Below are positions 34,949 to 44,318 of a stretch of 64,000 nucleotides of DNA, in pieces. Location: the NCBI GenBank assembly GCA_964551995.1, contig CAZKFD010000014.1:1-64000 (forward strand). The letters run 5' to 3'. The translations under genes were made by a program, and so were the position numbers. Below the pieces are notes generated by a model. The model searched no databases. It saw only the letters and a program-made list of their open reading frames with translations, and was not told where the DNA came from. Numbering within the stretch: the stretch's first letter is position 1; each line of letters starts with the position of its first letter. This DNA comes from DATKJS01 sp964551995 (lineage in GTDB: Bacteria > Acidobacteriota > Aminicenantia > Aminicenantales > Saccharicenantaceae).

Positions 34949-37308
34949 TCTCCCCTCTCGAATCTCGAGCCGTCCTTCCCCCCGGCCCGGCCTAGGGGGC
35001 CGGAAGCCCCGGCTTCGCCGTCGGCTTCCCCTTTGCTGGCTTCGTACTCGTACTCATAATAATGGTAATAGGGCGCGTCCCTCCCCTGGCGGCCGAGCTT
35101 GACCTCATTGAAGACGACGCCGACGATCTCGGACTTGGCCTTGCGGACCTCCTCTACGGCCTTCGAGAGCGCCCGCCGGGTTGTCTTGCCAGCCTGGACG
35201 ACGAACACCGTGCAGTCGACGAGCGAACTGACGATCACGGGGTCGATGACGGCGAGGACGGGGGGCGTGTCGATCAGGATCGTGTCGAACCGGCTCTTAA
35301 CCTTGGCCAGCAGGTCGCGCATGCGCTTCGAATTCAGGAGTTCGGCCGGATTCGGGGGGTGCGGGCCGCTGGGGATGATCCAAATGTTTTCGATGCTGGT
35401 CTTCTGGATAACCTCGTCGAAGGCCATCTTCCCCGTCAGGAAGCCGCTGAGCCCGACAAGGTTGCGCGTCTGGAAGATCTTGTGGAGGCGCGGCTTGCGC
35501 AGGTCGGCGTCGATGAGGAGGACCTTGCCCTCGAGCTGGGCGAACGAGACGGCCATGTTGGAGACGGTGACGGTCTTGCCCTCCTGCGGTAGGGAGCTCG
35601 TGAAGCCGATCGTCTTGGGGGAGCTGTCGGCCTGGGACAGCAGGATGGACGTCCTCACCGTGCGGTAATCCTCGGCGATCGAGAACTTGGGGAAGAGATG
35701 GTTGACGAGCTCGATCTCACAGAATTCGGGGATGGTCTCCGCCCGGCTCTCGCTTTCGTCGCCGTAGGAATAGCGGTAACTTCCGTAGGGGCCGGATTTT
35801 CTCTTCATCCCGTCGGGCGTGAGGTGGGGGATGATTCCGAGCGAGGGCAGGCCGGTCAGCCTCTCAACGTCCTCGGGACCTTTGACGGTGTTGTCGAGGA
35901 ACTCGACGAGGAACACGAGGCCCAAGCCGCCGAACAGCCCGAGGAAAAGGGCCATCATGAGGTTCCGCCGGATGTCGGGCGTGAAGGGCCGGTCGGGGGC
36001 CAGGGCCCGGTCGACGATCTTGATGTTGCTCGTCCTCAGCCCTCCGAGGTGGCTCGAAACCTGGATCTCGTTCTGCTTCGACACCAGACTGCTGAGGAGG
36101 TTCCTCATGTTGTCCACCTCGATCTGGAGACTGCGGTAGAGGATCGAATTGTTGTTCATCTGGACGACGTCGGTCCGCTGGGACTCCAGGAGCCCCTCAA
36201 GCGATTTCTCCTTATTCAGCGCGGCCCGGTATTCGGCCTCCGCCGCGCCCACGGCCTTCCGGATCTCGTCCTCGAGCGCGCTCTTGGTGCTGTCGAGCCG
36301 GGCCTTGAGCTTGATCATCTCGGGATAATCCGGACGGTAGAACTTGCTCTTTTCCTCATACTCGGACTTGGCCTGCGTGTAGGCCGTCTTGAGGCTCTGG
36401 ATGACGGGGTTGTTGACGGACTCGGGCAGGGCGTCGACGTCGAGCCCCTTCAGCTCTCTGTACAGGGCCTCCTTCTTGAAGCGGTCGATCTGGGCCTCGG
36501 TGAAGGCCGAGTTGACTTCGGAAAACTTGTTGACGACCGTGCTCTCCTTGTCGTTGAGGAAGAGGAGCTTCTTCTCGTCGCCGTACTTCTGCAGGGCCTC
36601 CTCCTTGCGCTTCAGGTCTTCCCGCAGCTGGGCCACGGTCTCGCTCAGGAACTCGGAGGTTTGTTTGGTCGCCTCGTAGCGGGTTTCCACGGAATAGTTG
36701 ACGAACTCCTCGGCCAGCGTGTTGACGATGTCGGCGGCCAGGACCGGATGGGACGAGGTGTAGCTGACCTGGACGATCCGCGTGTCCGAAACGGGAGAGA
36801 TTCCGAGGCCGTCGAGAACGGCGAAGGCGTAACTCGCAGAGGCCGAATCGGCCGCCTCGGCGGCCCCCGCGCCGCCCGTCTTCACGGAGGACGCCCGGCG
36901 GAGGCCGAGAAAACCCTTGAGGGTCCGGAGCAGGCCGGTCCGGGAGGTCCGGGAGCTCAGGAACTCCGGCCGCGTCGCGAGGTCGAGCTTCTTGGCCACG
37001 CACTCGGCTAGGGACCGGCTTGTGAGGAGCTTGAGCTGGGTGTTGAAATAGGTTCCCAGGTAGTCGGTCTGATAGTACCCGCCGGAGTTCAGAATGTCCT
37101 GGATGTTGACCAGGCTGGAGCTGGGCTCATCGATGAGAAGCGTCGCCGTGGCCCTGTAGAGGGGCGTGGCCGTGAACGACAGGACGGCCACGAAGAGGAC
37201 GACGACCGCGGCGAACGTGACCAGTGTCCATTTGCGCTTGAGAATGACCCTCCCGTATTCGAGGAGGTCGATCTCTTTCCTGTGGGTCGGGGTGTTGAGG
37301 ACATTCAT
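34945..37308 (-). CDS. Wzc-like polysaccharide co-polymerase / BY-kinase
   Basis: 787 aa. Wzz domain with TM1 at about 30-52 and TM2 at about 435-458 (MMALFLGLFGGLGLVFLVEF), a long periplasmic coiled-coil region between, then the cytoplasmic tyrosine kinase: Walker A SSLPQEGKTV, Walker A-prime LLIDADLRKP and Walker B ILIDTPPVL. The C-terminus has a Tyr cluster, YYHYYEYEYEAS, the usual autophosphorylation tail. It controls chain length and export with Wza. The Wza-like gene lies 30 bp upstream in the operon. Confidence 0.95.
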   Translation of the reverse strand: MNVLNTPTHRKEIDLLEYGRVILKRKWTLVTFAAVVVLFVAVLSFTATPLYRATATLLIDEPSSSLVNIQDILNSGGYYQTDYLGTYFNTQLKLLTSRSLAECVAKKLDLATRPEFLSSRTSRTGLLRTLKGFLGLRRASSVKTGGAGAAEAADSASASYAFAVLDGLGISPVSDTRIVQVSYTSSHPVLAADIVNTLAEEFVNYSVETRYEATKQTSEFLSETVAQLREDLKRKEEALQKYGDEKKLLFLNDKESTVVNKFSEVNSAFTEAQIDRFKKEALYRELKGLDVDALPESVNNPVIQSLKTAYTQAKSEYEEKSKFYRPDYPEMIKLKARLDSTKSALEDEIRKAVGAAEAEYRAALNKEKSLEGLLESQRTDVVQMNNNSILYRSLQIEVDNMRNLLSSLVSKQNEIQVSSHLGGLRTSNIKIVDRALAPDRPFTPDIRRNLMMALFLGLFGGLGLVFLVEFLDNTVKGPEDVERLTGLPSLGIIPHLTPDGMKRKSGPYGSYRYSYGDESESRAETIPEFCEIELVNHLFPKFSIAEDYRTVRTSILLSQADSSPKTIGFTSSLPQEGKTVTVSNMAVSFAQLEGKVLLIDADLRKPRLHKIFQTRNLVGLSGFLTGKMAFDEVIQKTSIENIWIIPSGPHPPNPAELLNSKRMRDLLAKVKSRFDTILIDTPPVLAVIDPVIVSSLVDCTVFVVQAGKTTRRALSKAVEEVRKAKSEIVGVVFNEVKLGRQGRDAPYYHYYEYEYEASKGEADGEAGASGPLGRAGGKDGSRFERGD

Positions 37309-37338
37309 GGTGGACTCCCTTTGTCCGTCTCGGCCGTC

Positions 37339-38187
37339 TCAGAAGAGGCTCTCGGGAACATAGACAGTGTCGTTCTCGAGGAGCGGAACATCCTTAATCT
37401 TGCCCTTGAGGATGTCCTTGGCGTTGACGGTGACCTCGATATCCTTGCCGGAGGCATCCTTCCTCCGGATCTTGACGCTCCCCCGGGCGGCGCGGTCCGA
37501 GAAGCCGCCGGCCTGGGCGATGGCCTGCAGGAGGGTCGGGATGTTGGATTTCTTGACCTGCAGGGCGCCGGGGCTCTTGACCTGCCCGAAAACGTAGACG
37601 ACCACGACCTTGTCGACGGGGATGGTGATGATGTCGTTCGGCTCGAGCGGGATGTTGAGCTTGGCATCGCCCTTGAAGAACAGGTCGTCGATCGAGAGGT
37701 GGATGGACGTGCTCGTCCCGTCGGGGAGCTGCCGGATGACGATGATCTCGTTGCCCGCGTCCCGCGTCATCCCGCCGGCCTGGGAGATGATCGACAGCAC
37801 GGTCTGGCGGCCCAGAAGTTCGTAGGGCCCGGGCTTCTCGACCGCTCCAAGGATCGAGACCTGCTTGCTCTTGTACTCCATGATGAAGACGGTGACCTGG
37901 GGGTTGACGAGGTATTTCTCGCCAAGGAGAACGACGAGCTTCTTCTCGACGTCGGACCGTGTCAGGTTGTTGACGTCCACCTCTCCCACGAGCGGCAGGG
38001 TGATCTTGCCGTCCTCGGAAACGCGAACGACGAGCTTGTTGATTTCCGCCACACCCACGGCCGTGACCTCCAGAAGGTCTTTGGGCCCGACCCGGTACTC
38101 GGGGCTAAGCGCCTGCCCGGCCGCGAGCGAAGCCGCCAGCGCCAGGAACAGGCCGGCGGCGAGGACGATCTTTGGCGAAATTCTCAT
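37339..38187 (-). CDS. Polysaccharide export protein (Wza-like, SLBB domains)
   Basis: 282 aa from the ATG at 38187, which has AAGGAG 8 nt upstream. Signal peptide (KIVLAAGLFLALAASLAAG), Poly_export domain (YRVGPKDLLEVTA, VSEDGKITLPLVGEV) and two SLBB domains (VSILGAVEKPGPYEL, VYVFGQVKSPGALQV). It lacks the lipoprotein Cys and C-terminal helix of E. coli Wza, as in many non-enterobacterial homologues. It builds the periplasmic/outer-membrane export channel. Confidence 0.94.
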   Translation of the reverse strand: MRISPKIVLAAGLFLALAASLAAGQALSPEYRVGPKDLLEVTAVGVAEINKLVVRVSEDGKITLPLVGEVDVNNLTRSDVEKKLVVLLGEKYLVNPQVTVFIMEYKSKQVSILGAVEKPGPYELLGRQTVLSIISQAGGMTRDAGNEIIVIRQLPDGTSTSIHLSIDDLFFKGDAKLNIPLEPNDIITIPVDKVVVVYVFGQVKSPGALQVKKSNIPTLLQAIAQAGGFSDRAARGSVKIRRKDASGKDIEVTVNAKDILKGKIKDVPLLENDTVYVPESLF

Positions 38188-38210
38188 TTCGGACTCCTTC
38201 GGACCCTTTC

Positions 38211-39473
38211 TCAGAAATCGTATTCGAGGGTGGCCCCGATGAAATTCCGGTCGATGTCGAACCCGGGGGCGTTGGACCTCCGGTGGTACAGGTTGTCGCT
38301 GAAGCTGAGCCAGGAGTTCGCGCCGACGCGGAAGCCGAACCCGACCGAAAAGATCCGGTTCACGTCCCTCCGGCTCGCGATGAGATAATCTTCGCCCTGG
38401 TACGGGACCTCCTGGGGATCGGGGTAGCGCCACTCCCCCACCTGAAAACTCCCTTCAATCCGGAAGAACGAGAGGAGGGCGAAGGTCAGGCCGCAGCGCA
38501 GGCGGTCCTCGACATAGTAGTAGGCGGTGTCGAGATAGGAGAAGTAGTTGTCCCGGTTGAAACTCAGGCTGAGCCCGAGGCGGCCCAACCGCGCGGCGAG
38601 GTCCGTGTCGGCTACGAGTCCCGAGAACTCCTTCCGGTCCGCGGCCTCGGGGACGAACCTCTTGTATCCCAGGGACAGCGTCCCCCGGACGCTTCCGAGC
38701 CCCGGGAAACGGAGCCCGACGAGAGCCTGGGTCGAGCGGGCGTTGCGCCAGGCGAAGGCGGGGTCGTCAAACTCGTAGTCGGAGGCTCCGCAGGAACAGA
38801 AGAGGAGGGTCTGGCTGAATATGCGGTAATAGAATTCGAAGGCCGCCGTCCGCTCGCGGCGGTCGAGAGCCTGCGAGTAGTCCGCGTCCGGCTCCTGGAG
38901 GCCGATGTTCAGATAGCTGTAATCCTGCGAAGAGCCGGTCACGCCGATGGCCGTCCCCCGGGGCGTTTCGAAGAAGAGAGAGGCGTTGAAGCCTTCCTGC
39001 GTGTCTTCGACCTGCTGGTCGAACTCGCTGTAGGCCTGCCTGAGGTGCCGCTGCGATTCGAACCCGCCGGAGAGGGCCAGGACCCGGAACAACAATACTC
39101 GGCTCTCCAGAGTGTAGCTGTTGGTCAGCGTCCTGAGGTCCGCTTGGTTCATGTAATAGACGTATTCGGGATTCTCCGCGGCCGAGAGGATGATCGAGTT
39201 CCCGAGAAGCCAGGCCGCCCTGACTTGGGGGGACAGGGTGCCCGTGTAGTCGGCGACGGGTTGCTCCTCCCGGTCTCGATAATAGACGTTGTCGTCGTAG
39301 CCGACGTCGGAGAGACGGAGGAGCGGCAGGACCTTGAGCGGTCCGACCCGCAGGCCTCTCCAGCCGCTGATCTCGTTGAACTCGTCCCGGAATGTCTTGT
39401 GGGACTGCCCGGACAGGGGCCCGGCAGATACGGCGAGGACCAGGGCCAGAATCGTGATCGGGATTTTTTTCAT
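38211..39473 (-). CDS. Outer-membrane beta-barrel protein of the polysaccharide locus
   Basis: 420 aa. Signal peptide (ITILALVLAVSAGPLSG) and alternating amphipathic strands throughout with many Tyr, Phe and Arg; the last residues GATLEYDF end in Phe, the barrel-assembly signal. It resembles the BBP2/outer-membrane beta-barrel family next to wza genes in Acidobacteriota-like loci. A secretion-pore or accessory role is inferred. It is 23 bp upstream of the Wza-like gene on the minus strand. Confidence 0.78.
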   Translation of the reverse strand: MKKIPITILALVLAVSAGPLSGQSHKTFRDEFNEISGWRGLRVGPLKVLPLLRLSDVGYDDNVYYRDREEQPVADYTGTLSPQVRAAWLLGNSIILSAAENPEYVYYMNQADLRTLTNSYTLESRVLLFRVLALSGGFESQRHLRQAYSEFDQQVEDTQEGFNASLFFETPRGTAIGVTGSSQDYSYLNIGLQEPDADYSQALDRRERTAAFEFYYRIFSQTLLFCSCGASDYEFDDPAFAWRNARSTQALVGLRFPGLGSVRGTLSLGYKRFVPEAADRKEFSGLVADTDLAARLGRLGLSLSFNRDNYFSYLDTAYYYVEDRLRCGLTFALLSFFRIEGSFQVGEWRYPDPQEVPYQGEDYLIASRRDVNRIFSVGFGFRVGANSWLSFSDNLYHRRSNAPGFDIDRNFIGATLEYDF

Positions 39474-39522
39474 GATCGCCGGCTCCCTCCGGCCGCGACG
39501 CCCGGCCGAACCGGGCGGGGGC

Positions 39523-40731
39523 TCAGGAGAGATTCCGATATTCCAGGCTGTCTTTCACCGTCCGGAAGAACCCCATGAAGGAAAGCCTCTCGAGGAGGGC
39601 GAAGATCAGGCCGCTGTGCCAATCGAAATCGGCCGTCTCGCGGATGATCGGCATGATGCCGTCGGTCCGGGCCAGGCGGAACAGGCCCTCGACCTGCCGG
39701 TCGCTCAAACGGGCGCACATCTTGCGCGTGCGGGCGCCGACGACAATCTCCTTCTGGAGCATGCTCCGCCACCGGCTTTCGTAACCCGCCAGGGCGGCCG
39801 CCCCGAACGCCGACTCGTCAAAGCACCGGATGATCGCCTCCGCGGCGATGTCGGCGCAGAGGAGCCCGAAGCTGATCCCGCCGCCGGTCGTCGTCTTGAT
39901 CTGCCCCGCCGCTTCGCCCACCGAAAGGACGCGTTCTCCCGTCGTCCGGGCGAGCAGCCCTTGGGCGACGGCCTTCGTCCGGACCGGCACATCGTCGAGC
40001 CGCACGGACTCGGGCCCGACGTTCGCGGCCAGGAGCTTCCGGAGATAGGTCCTGGGGTCCTTTCTTGTCAAGAGGCCGACGCGGGACACGGGCCCCGCCG
40101 GCACCGACCAGGCAAAAGCACCGGGGGCCACGCTCCGGCCGAAGAAGAGAGTCGTGATCCCGGGTTGGCGCCGGGGCGCCTCGGCCTGTCCTCCCATCAG
40201 GAAGTCGCTGGGATAGCTTAGACCCGCCTTCTTCTGGAGCGCGGAATCGACACCGGAGGCGATGACGGCCATGGCGGCGGAGACCCGGGCGGTCCCGCCG
40301 CCGACGGTCTTCACCGTCGCCCGGATTCCATCCCGGCCGGTCGCGATGTCGTCGACGCGGAACCCGAGCGAAAGGACCGCGCCGGCTGATACGGCGTCCG
40401 CGGCGAGCCGTGCATCGAACGCCTCCCTGTCCACGACGCAGGCGAAAGCGCGCGGATGGCGGTAAGTCACGGCCGTGCCGCAAGGCGAAACGAGGCGGAC
40501 ATCCTGGATCTCCTGAATGACCGACCCCGTGTCCAGACCGAACCGGGCGAAAACCTCCCGGCCGACGATCCCCGTGCAGACGATATTCTCGCCGACGGCG
40601 GATTTCTTCTCGAAGATGCGGACGGCCAGGCCGGCCCTGGCCAGCCGCGCCGCGACGCGCAGGCCGCTCGGCCCGCCTCCGACGACGAGAACGTCCGTCC
40701 TGTCGTGCGTTTTCATCACGTTCTTGGGCAT
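39523..40731 (-). CDS. Geranylgeranyl-reductase-family FAD oxidoreductase
   Basis: 402 aa from the ATG at 40731 (40716 is an alternative; no strong ribosome site for either). FAD-binding VVGGGPSGLRVAARLARAG (Rossmann), then the family motif GEAAGQIKTTTGGGISF near residue 280, typical of geranylgeranyl reductases and related flavoproteins. Such enzymes saturate isoprenoid double bonds. Its place between an outer-membrane barrel and a polyprenyl-phosphate sugar transferase is unusual; saturation of the carrier lipid is one hypothesis. A flavin monooxygenase acting on a sugar is another. Confidence 0.82.
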   Translation of the reverse strand: MPKNVMKTHDRTDVLVVGGGPSGLRVAARLARAGLAVRIFEKKSAVGENIVCTGIVGREVFARFGLDTGSVIQEIQDVRLVSPCGTAVTYRHPRAFACVVDREAFDARLAADAVSAGAVLSLGFRVDDIATGRDGIRATVKTVGGGTARVSAAMAVIASGVDSALQKKAGLSYPSDFLMGGQAEAPRRQPGITTLFFGRSVAPGAFAWSVPAGPVSRVGLLTRKDPRTYLRKLLAANVGPESVRLDDVPVRTKAVAQGLLARTTGERVLSVGEAAGQIKTTTGGGISFGLLCADIAAEAIIRCFDESAFGAAALAGYESRWRSMLQKEIVVGARTRKMCARLSDRQVEGLFRLARTDGIMPIIRETADFDWHSGLIFALLERLSFMGFFRTVKDSLEYRNLS

Positions 40732-40792
40732 GATCAAATCCAAGATTCTTAACCGATGGGCCGGCGCTTTGTCAAATCCTCGACGGCAGGAG

Positions 40793-41875
40793 TTAGATCT
40801 TGTCCTGACGGGACTCCCATTTCCCGCGAAAGCTGATGCCGAACGAAAGGGCCATCAGCTCAAGGTCCAGCCAGAAGCTCATGCGGCGGATATACAGAAG
40901 GTCGTAGCGGAACTTTCTTCTCCGCGGCGTCTCGCCGGGCAGGAGGACCTGGGCCAGGCCCGTCAACCCCGGACGGACCGAGTGCCGGCGGCCGCCGCCC
41001 GGGATCTCCGTCACCGGTCTCGCCTCCAGGCCGCCGCGGACCTCGAGCTCGTTCGGCCGCATCGCCCGCGGGCCGACGAAGCTCATTTCGCCGACGAAGA
41101 TGTTGAGGAGCTGGGGAAGCTCGTCCATGGCCGTGGCCCGGAGGACCCGCCCGACGGGGGTCGTCCGGGGATCGTCCTCCGCGGCCTGCACCGGCCCCAG
41201 CCCCTTCTCGGCGTCGCGGACCATCGACCGGAACTTGTGAGCCCTGAAGAGGCGGCCGCCGCGCCCCACGCGCTCCTGGGAATAGAAGACCGGGCCGCGG
41301 TCCTGGAGCCAAATCGCGAACGCGATGACGGTCCAGAAAGGCAGGGAAACCACGAGTCCCGCCAGGGAGAGGGCGACGTCGAACGGCCGCTTGAGGAACA
41401 GCGCCCGGCGCAGCGAGTCCGGGCCGGGTGGGGGAACCCGCCCCTCGTCCAGCCTCTTGGACCTCCAGGCCGTCAGGGCCAGCGCGGTTGCGATTCCGGC
41501 CGTGTCCACGAGCCAGTCCCTGAGGCTCGAAGTCCGGTTCGGGACGAACGATTGCAGGAACTCGTCCAACAGCCCGTAGCCCATGGCGACGGCCCCCGCG
41601 CGGAAGAGCCAGGCCGGTCGCCACCTCGGCCTCCGCCCCGCCCGGAGGGCGCGATAGAGGAGGAAGGCGATCAGGCCGTAGGTGAAGAAGTGCCCGGATT
41701 TCCTGAAAACGATATAGGCCGTGCCCGCCGTATGGTACGAGACGTGCGGGAAGAGCCAGCGGAACGCGGCGACGAAGATCTCGTAGGTCCTGTGGCTCGC
41801 CAGGGCCTTGTTCCCGATGGGGAAGATGAGCGCCATGACGATCAGGGGGGGCAGAAGATACTCGAATCTTTTCAT
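40793..41875 (-). CDS. VanZ-like domain fused to a polyprenyl-phosphate sugar transferase
   Basis: 360 aa. Residues about 1-140 are a VanZ-like membrane domain (FRKSGHFFTYGLIAFLLY, GYGLLDEFLQSFVPNR, SLRDWLVDTAG). Residues about 165-360 are the bacterial sugar transferase (WbaP/PglC-like): KRPFDVALSLAGLVVSLPFW helix, SQERVGRGGRLF, KFRSM, DELPQLLNIFVGEMSFVGPR and RPGLTGLAQV. It should transfer a sugar-1-phosphate to undecaprenyl phosphate to begin repeat-unit synthesis. The VanZ fusion in place of the usual N-terminal membrane module is uncommon. Confidence 0.88.
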   Translation of the reverse strand: MKRFEYLLPPLIVMALIFPIGNKALASHRTYEIFVAAFRWLFPHVSYHTAGTAYIVFRKSGHFFTYGLIAFLLYRALRAGRRPRWRPAWLFRAGAVAMGYGLLDEFLQSFVPNRTSSLRDWLVDTAGIATALALTAWRSKRLDEGRVPPPGPDSLRRALFLKRPFDVALSLAGLVVSLPFWTVIAFAIWLQDRGPVFYSQERVGRGGRLFRAHKFRSMVRDAEKGLGPVQAAEDDPRTTPVGRVLRATAMDELPQLLNIFVGEMSFVGPRAMRPNELEVRGGLEARPVTEIPGGGRRHSVRPGLTGLAQVLLPGETPRRRKFRYDLLYIRRMSFWLDLELMALSFGISFRGKWESRQDKI

Positions 41876-41892
41876 GCGGTCGTCCGCATCCT

Positions 41893-43104
41893 TCAGACTC
41901 CCTGGGCGGTCAGCAGACTCTCATAGGACCGGAGGATCCTGTCCTTGGAAAAACATTCTACGACATACGCGCGGGCATTCCCAGCGAAATCCCGGCGCAT
42001 CTCCGGCGAGCGCCGGAACGCGCGGACGGCGTCGGCGATGTCGTCCGGAGCGTCGGGCCGGACGGAAAGCCCGCATCGTCTCTCCCGGAGCACCGACGCG
42101 ACCTCGGAGGCCGGGCCGGCCAGCCCCAGGATGGGACGTCCGGCCGCCATGAAGCTGTACAACTTCGAGGGCACCGACAGCTGGGATTTCTCCGCGTCGA
42201 GGGGCACGAGAAGAACGTCGGCCGAGGCTAAGAGGGCCGGCAGGTCGGTGTAGCTCTGGAACGGGAGGAAGGCCACGTTCTCCAGCCCGAGTGCTGCGGC
42301 CCGGGCTCTGAGGGCGTCTTTTTTGAGGCCTTCTCCAACGATTACGAACAGGATGTCCTTCTCCGGGCTCAGCGCCCTGGCCGCCTCCAAGACCTCCTCC
42401 AGGGCCCGGCTGCCGCTGATGCTGATCGTGCCGGAATACAGGACGACGAAGCGGCCGTCGAATCCGTGGGCCCTCGAAACCGGGTTGTCCTTCGGGAGCG
42501 GCCTGAGAAATTCCGTATCCACCCAGTTGGGGAGGACCTCCATTTTGGCTTCGGGGACTCCTTTGGCGGCCAGGTTTCTCCTGAAGCCGTCGCTGATGAC
42601 GACGATCTTGTCGGCGATCCCGTAAACCCACCTTTCGAGGGCCTTGGCGAATCGGATTCCCGCCCGGTTCCTGAGGATGCCGGATTCGATGGCCAGGTCC
42701 GGATGGATGTCCTGGACGTTGAGCACGATCCGGGCTCCTCCCAGACGCTTCGCGAGATACGCGGGGAATCCGAGCTGAAGAGGCGGAGTCCTCACAAAGA
42801 CGACGTCGCCGTTTCCGAGAGTCGGCAGGTTGAGAAACGCCCCGGCCGAATAGACGTTCCAGGCCATGAGCCGGCCGATGGGCTGAGGCGTCCGGTTTGT
42901 CCAGAGCCTCTTGACGACGAAGCCGTCAGCTCGGCGCCGGGAATACACGAGGCCCCGGAATTCCGGCGACGGCCTGCGGGGAAAGGTCGTCACGACCTCG
43001 ACGTCGAGGCCGCGCCGGGCCAGGAAACCGGCAAGCTCGCTCATGAGGACGGGCGCGCTCCCGAAATCCGGCAGGAAGTACATCGTGTGGATGGAGATCT
43101 TCAT
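41893..43104 (-). CDS. Glycosyltransferase family 4
   Basis: 403 aa from the ATG at 43104, which overlaps the stop of the Wzy-like gene. GT-B fold: N-terminal MKISIHTMYFLPDFGSAPV and C-terminal donor site with LYSGTISISGSR, FVIVGEGLKK, PSKLYSFMAAGRPILG. The order resembles WcaI/WbuB-type enzymes. It adds a sugar to the lipid-linked repeat unit in the cytoplasm. Donor and acceptor are unknown. Confidence 0.92.
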   Translation of the reverse strand: MKISIHTMYFLPDFGSAPVLMSELAGFLARRGLDVEVVTTFPRRPSPEFRGLVYSRRRADGFVVKRLWTNRTPQPIGRLMAWNVYSAGAFLNLPTLGNGDVVFVRTPPLQLGFPAYLAKRLGGARIVLNVQDIHPDLAIESGILRNRAGIRFAKALERWVYGIADKIVVISDGFRRNLAAKGVPEAKMEVLPNWVDTEFLRPLPKDNPVSRAHGFDGRFVVLYSGTISISGSRALEEVLEAARALSPEKDILFVIVGEGLKKDALRARAAALGLENVAFLPFQSYTDLPALLASADVLLVPLDAEKSQLSVPSKLYSFMAAGRPILGLAGPASEVASVLRERRCGLSVRPDAPDDIADAVRAFRRSPEMRRDFAGNARAYVVECFSKDRILRSYESLLTAQGV

Positions 43105-44309
43105 GCGGCCTCTCCGGCGAGAGGGTTTCTCCGGTTCCAGATCAGGATATAGGCCATGCACGGCACGAGAAACAGGAGGTCAACGCCGTAGAAGGCGGCC
43201 GTCGACTCGAAGAAGCTCCGGGCCATAAGGAACCCGACGACGGCCAGGGATTCCGTCAGCAGAAAGTTCTTGACGCCCGCGGTCCGAGCCGCCCGCGGGA
43301 TGATCCGGTTTTTGAAGATGACGACCCAGAGGCCGACGAGGGCGCCCGTGAAACAGAGCGCTCCCAGGATTCCGCCCTGGATGAGCGAATGAAGATAGGC
43401 CATGTGGACGTGCTCGCCCTCAAGCATCAGCCTGTCGGCGTGGAAGCCGTGTCCGACGAACGGCGATCGGAGGGCCAGGTCGAGGGCCTTCCGCCACGTC
43501 GTTTGCCGGCCCGACATGAGGAAAGCGTTCTCGAAGCTCCCTTTGAAGCGCCACACGAACCAGGCTTCGTAGAGGAAATAAAAGACGCCCGGAATGAGGG
43601 CCAAGAGCCAGCTGAAATTCCTGCTGGCGATGACGATCAGGAGGGACCCCACGATGAAGCCCAGAATGGCCGTTCGGGACTCGGACAGGGCCAGCGAAAC
43701 GACGGAAACGACCAGCAGGACCGCCCACAGGGCGTGCTTGAGAAGATCGGCTTGGCGGAGCCTCGAGAGCGAGACGAGGGCCAGGACGCCGGCGAAGCGG
43801 CCGACGCCATTGGCTGTCTGGATCCCGAGTCCAAAGGGGAGTTTGTACAGGCGCGGGTTGTGAGCCCCTTTCAGGATCGGCCAAAGAGGGCCGAACAGGT
43901 AGAACACGACGAGGACGACGATGATCGCGACGTTGACGTTCATCAGGACCTCGGCGTTTTTTTCGGGATCTTCCCGGTTGACGAGCGTCCAGGCCACGAA
44001 AACGACGGACAGGAAAAGGAGCGCCCAATACACGGACACGAAGGGGTCGGGCGAGAGGAAGAAGAACAGCAGGCCGAAGAGGCCGTATCCGGCGAGGGCC
44101 GTCAGAGGCCCTTTCCAGAGCGTCAGGGACACGCGCTCCGACCTCGCCAACAGCAGGACGCAGAAGAGCATCGCGAGGACGGGCAGGAAAGGCCTGAGCG
44201 TCAGGACGAAGCTCAAGGGGCTCCGCAGGAGATCGTCCCACCGGAAGCGGGACAGATCGCTGTACACCCCGCCCCAAACGAGAACCCAGAGGACAGCCGG
44301 AAGGACCAT
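43101..44309 (-). CDS. Wzy-like O-antigen polymerase/ligase membrane protein
   Basis: 402 aa with about eleven TM segments. Wzy_C features: SESRTAILGFIVGSLLIVI, then the loop with FVGHGFHADRLMLEGEHVHMAYLHSLIQGG, given here as GHGF and H-VHMAYLHS. The position between glycosyltransferases suits the repeat-unit polymerase, leaving the protein at 33425 for another step; that division is inference. Confidence 0.85.
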   Translation of the reverse strand: MVLPAVLWVLVWGGVYSDLSRFRWDDLLRSPLSFVLTLRPFLPVLAMLFCVLLLARSERVSLTLWKGPLTALAGYGLFGLLFFFLSPDPFVSVYWALLFLSVVFVAWTLVNREDPEKNAEVLMNVNVAIIVVLVVFYLFGPLWPILKGAHNPRLYKLPFGLGIQTANGVGRFAGVLALVSLSRLRQADLLKHALWAVLLVVSVVSLALSESRTAILGFIVGSLLIVIASRNFSWLLALIPGVFYFLYEAWFVWRFKGSFENAFLMSGRQTTWRKALDLALRSPFVGHGFHADRLMLEGEHVHMAYLHSLIQGGILGALCFTGALVGLWVVIFKNRIIPRAARTAGVKNFLLTESLAVVGFLMARSFFESTAAFYGVDLLFLVPCMAYILIWNRRNPLAGEAA

Positions 44310-44318
44310 GGACGCGCC

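Noticed and set aside
33500..35059. 519-codon plus-strand frame opposite the O-antigen-ligase-like gene
   Set aside because: Extremely Asp/Glu/Gly-rich antisense translation of hydrophobic TM codons; no domain.
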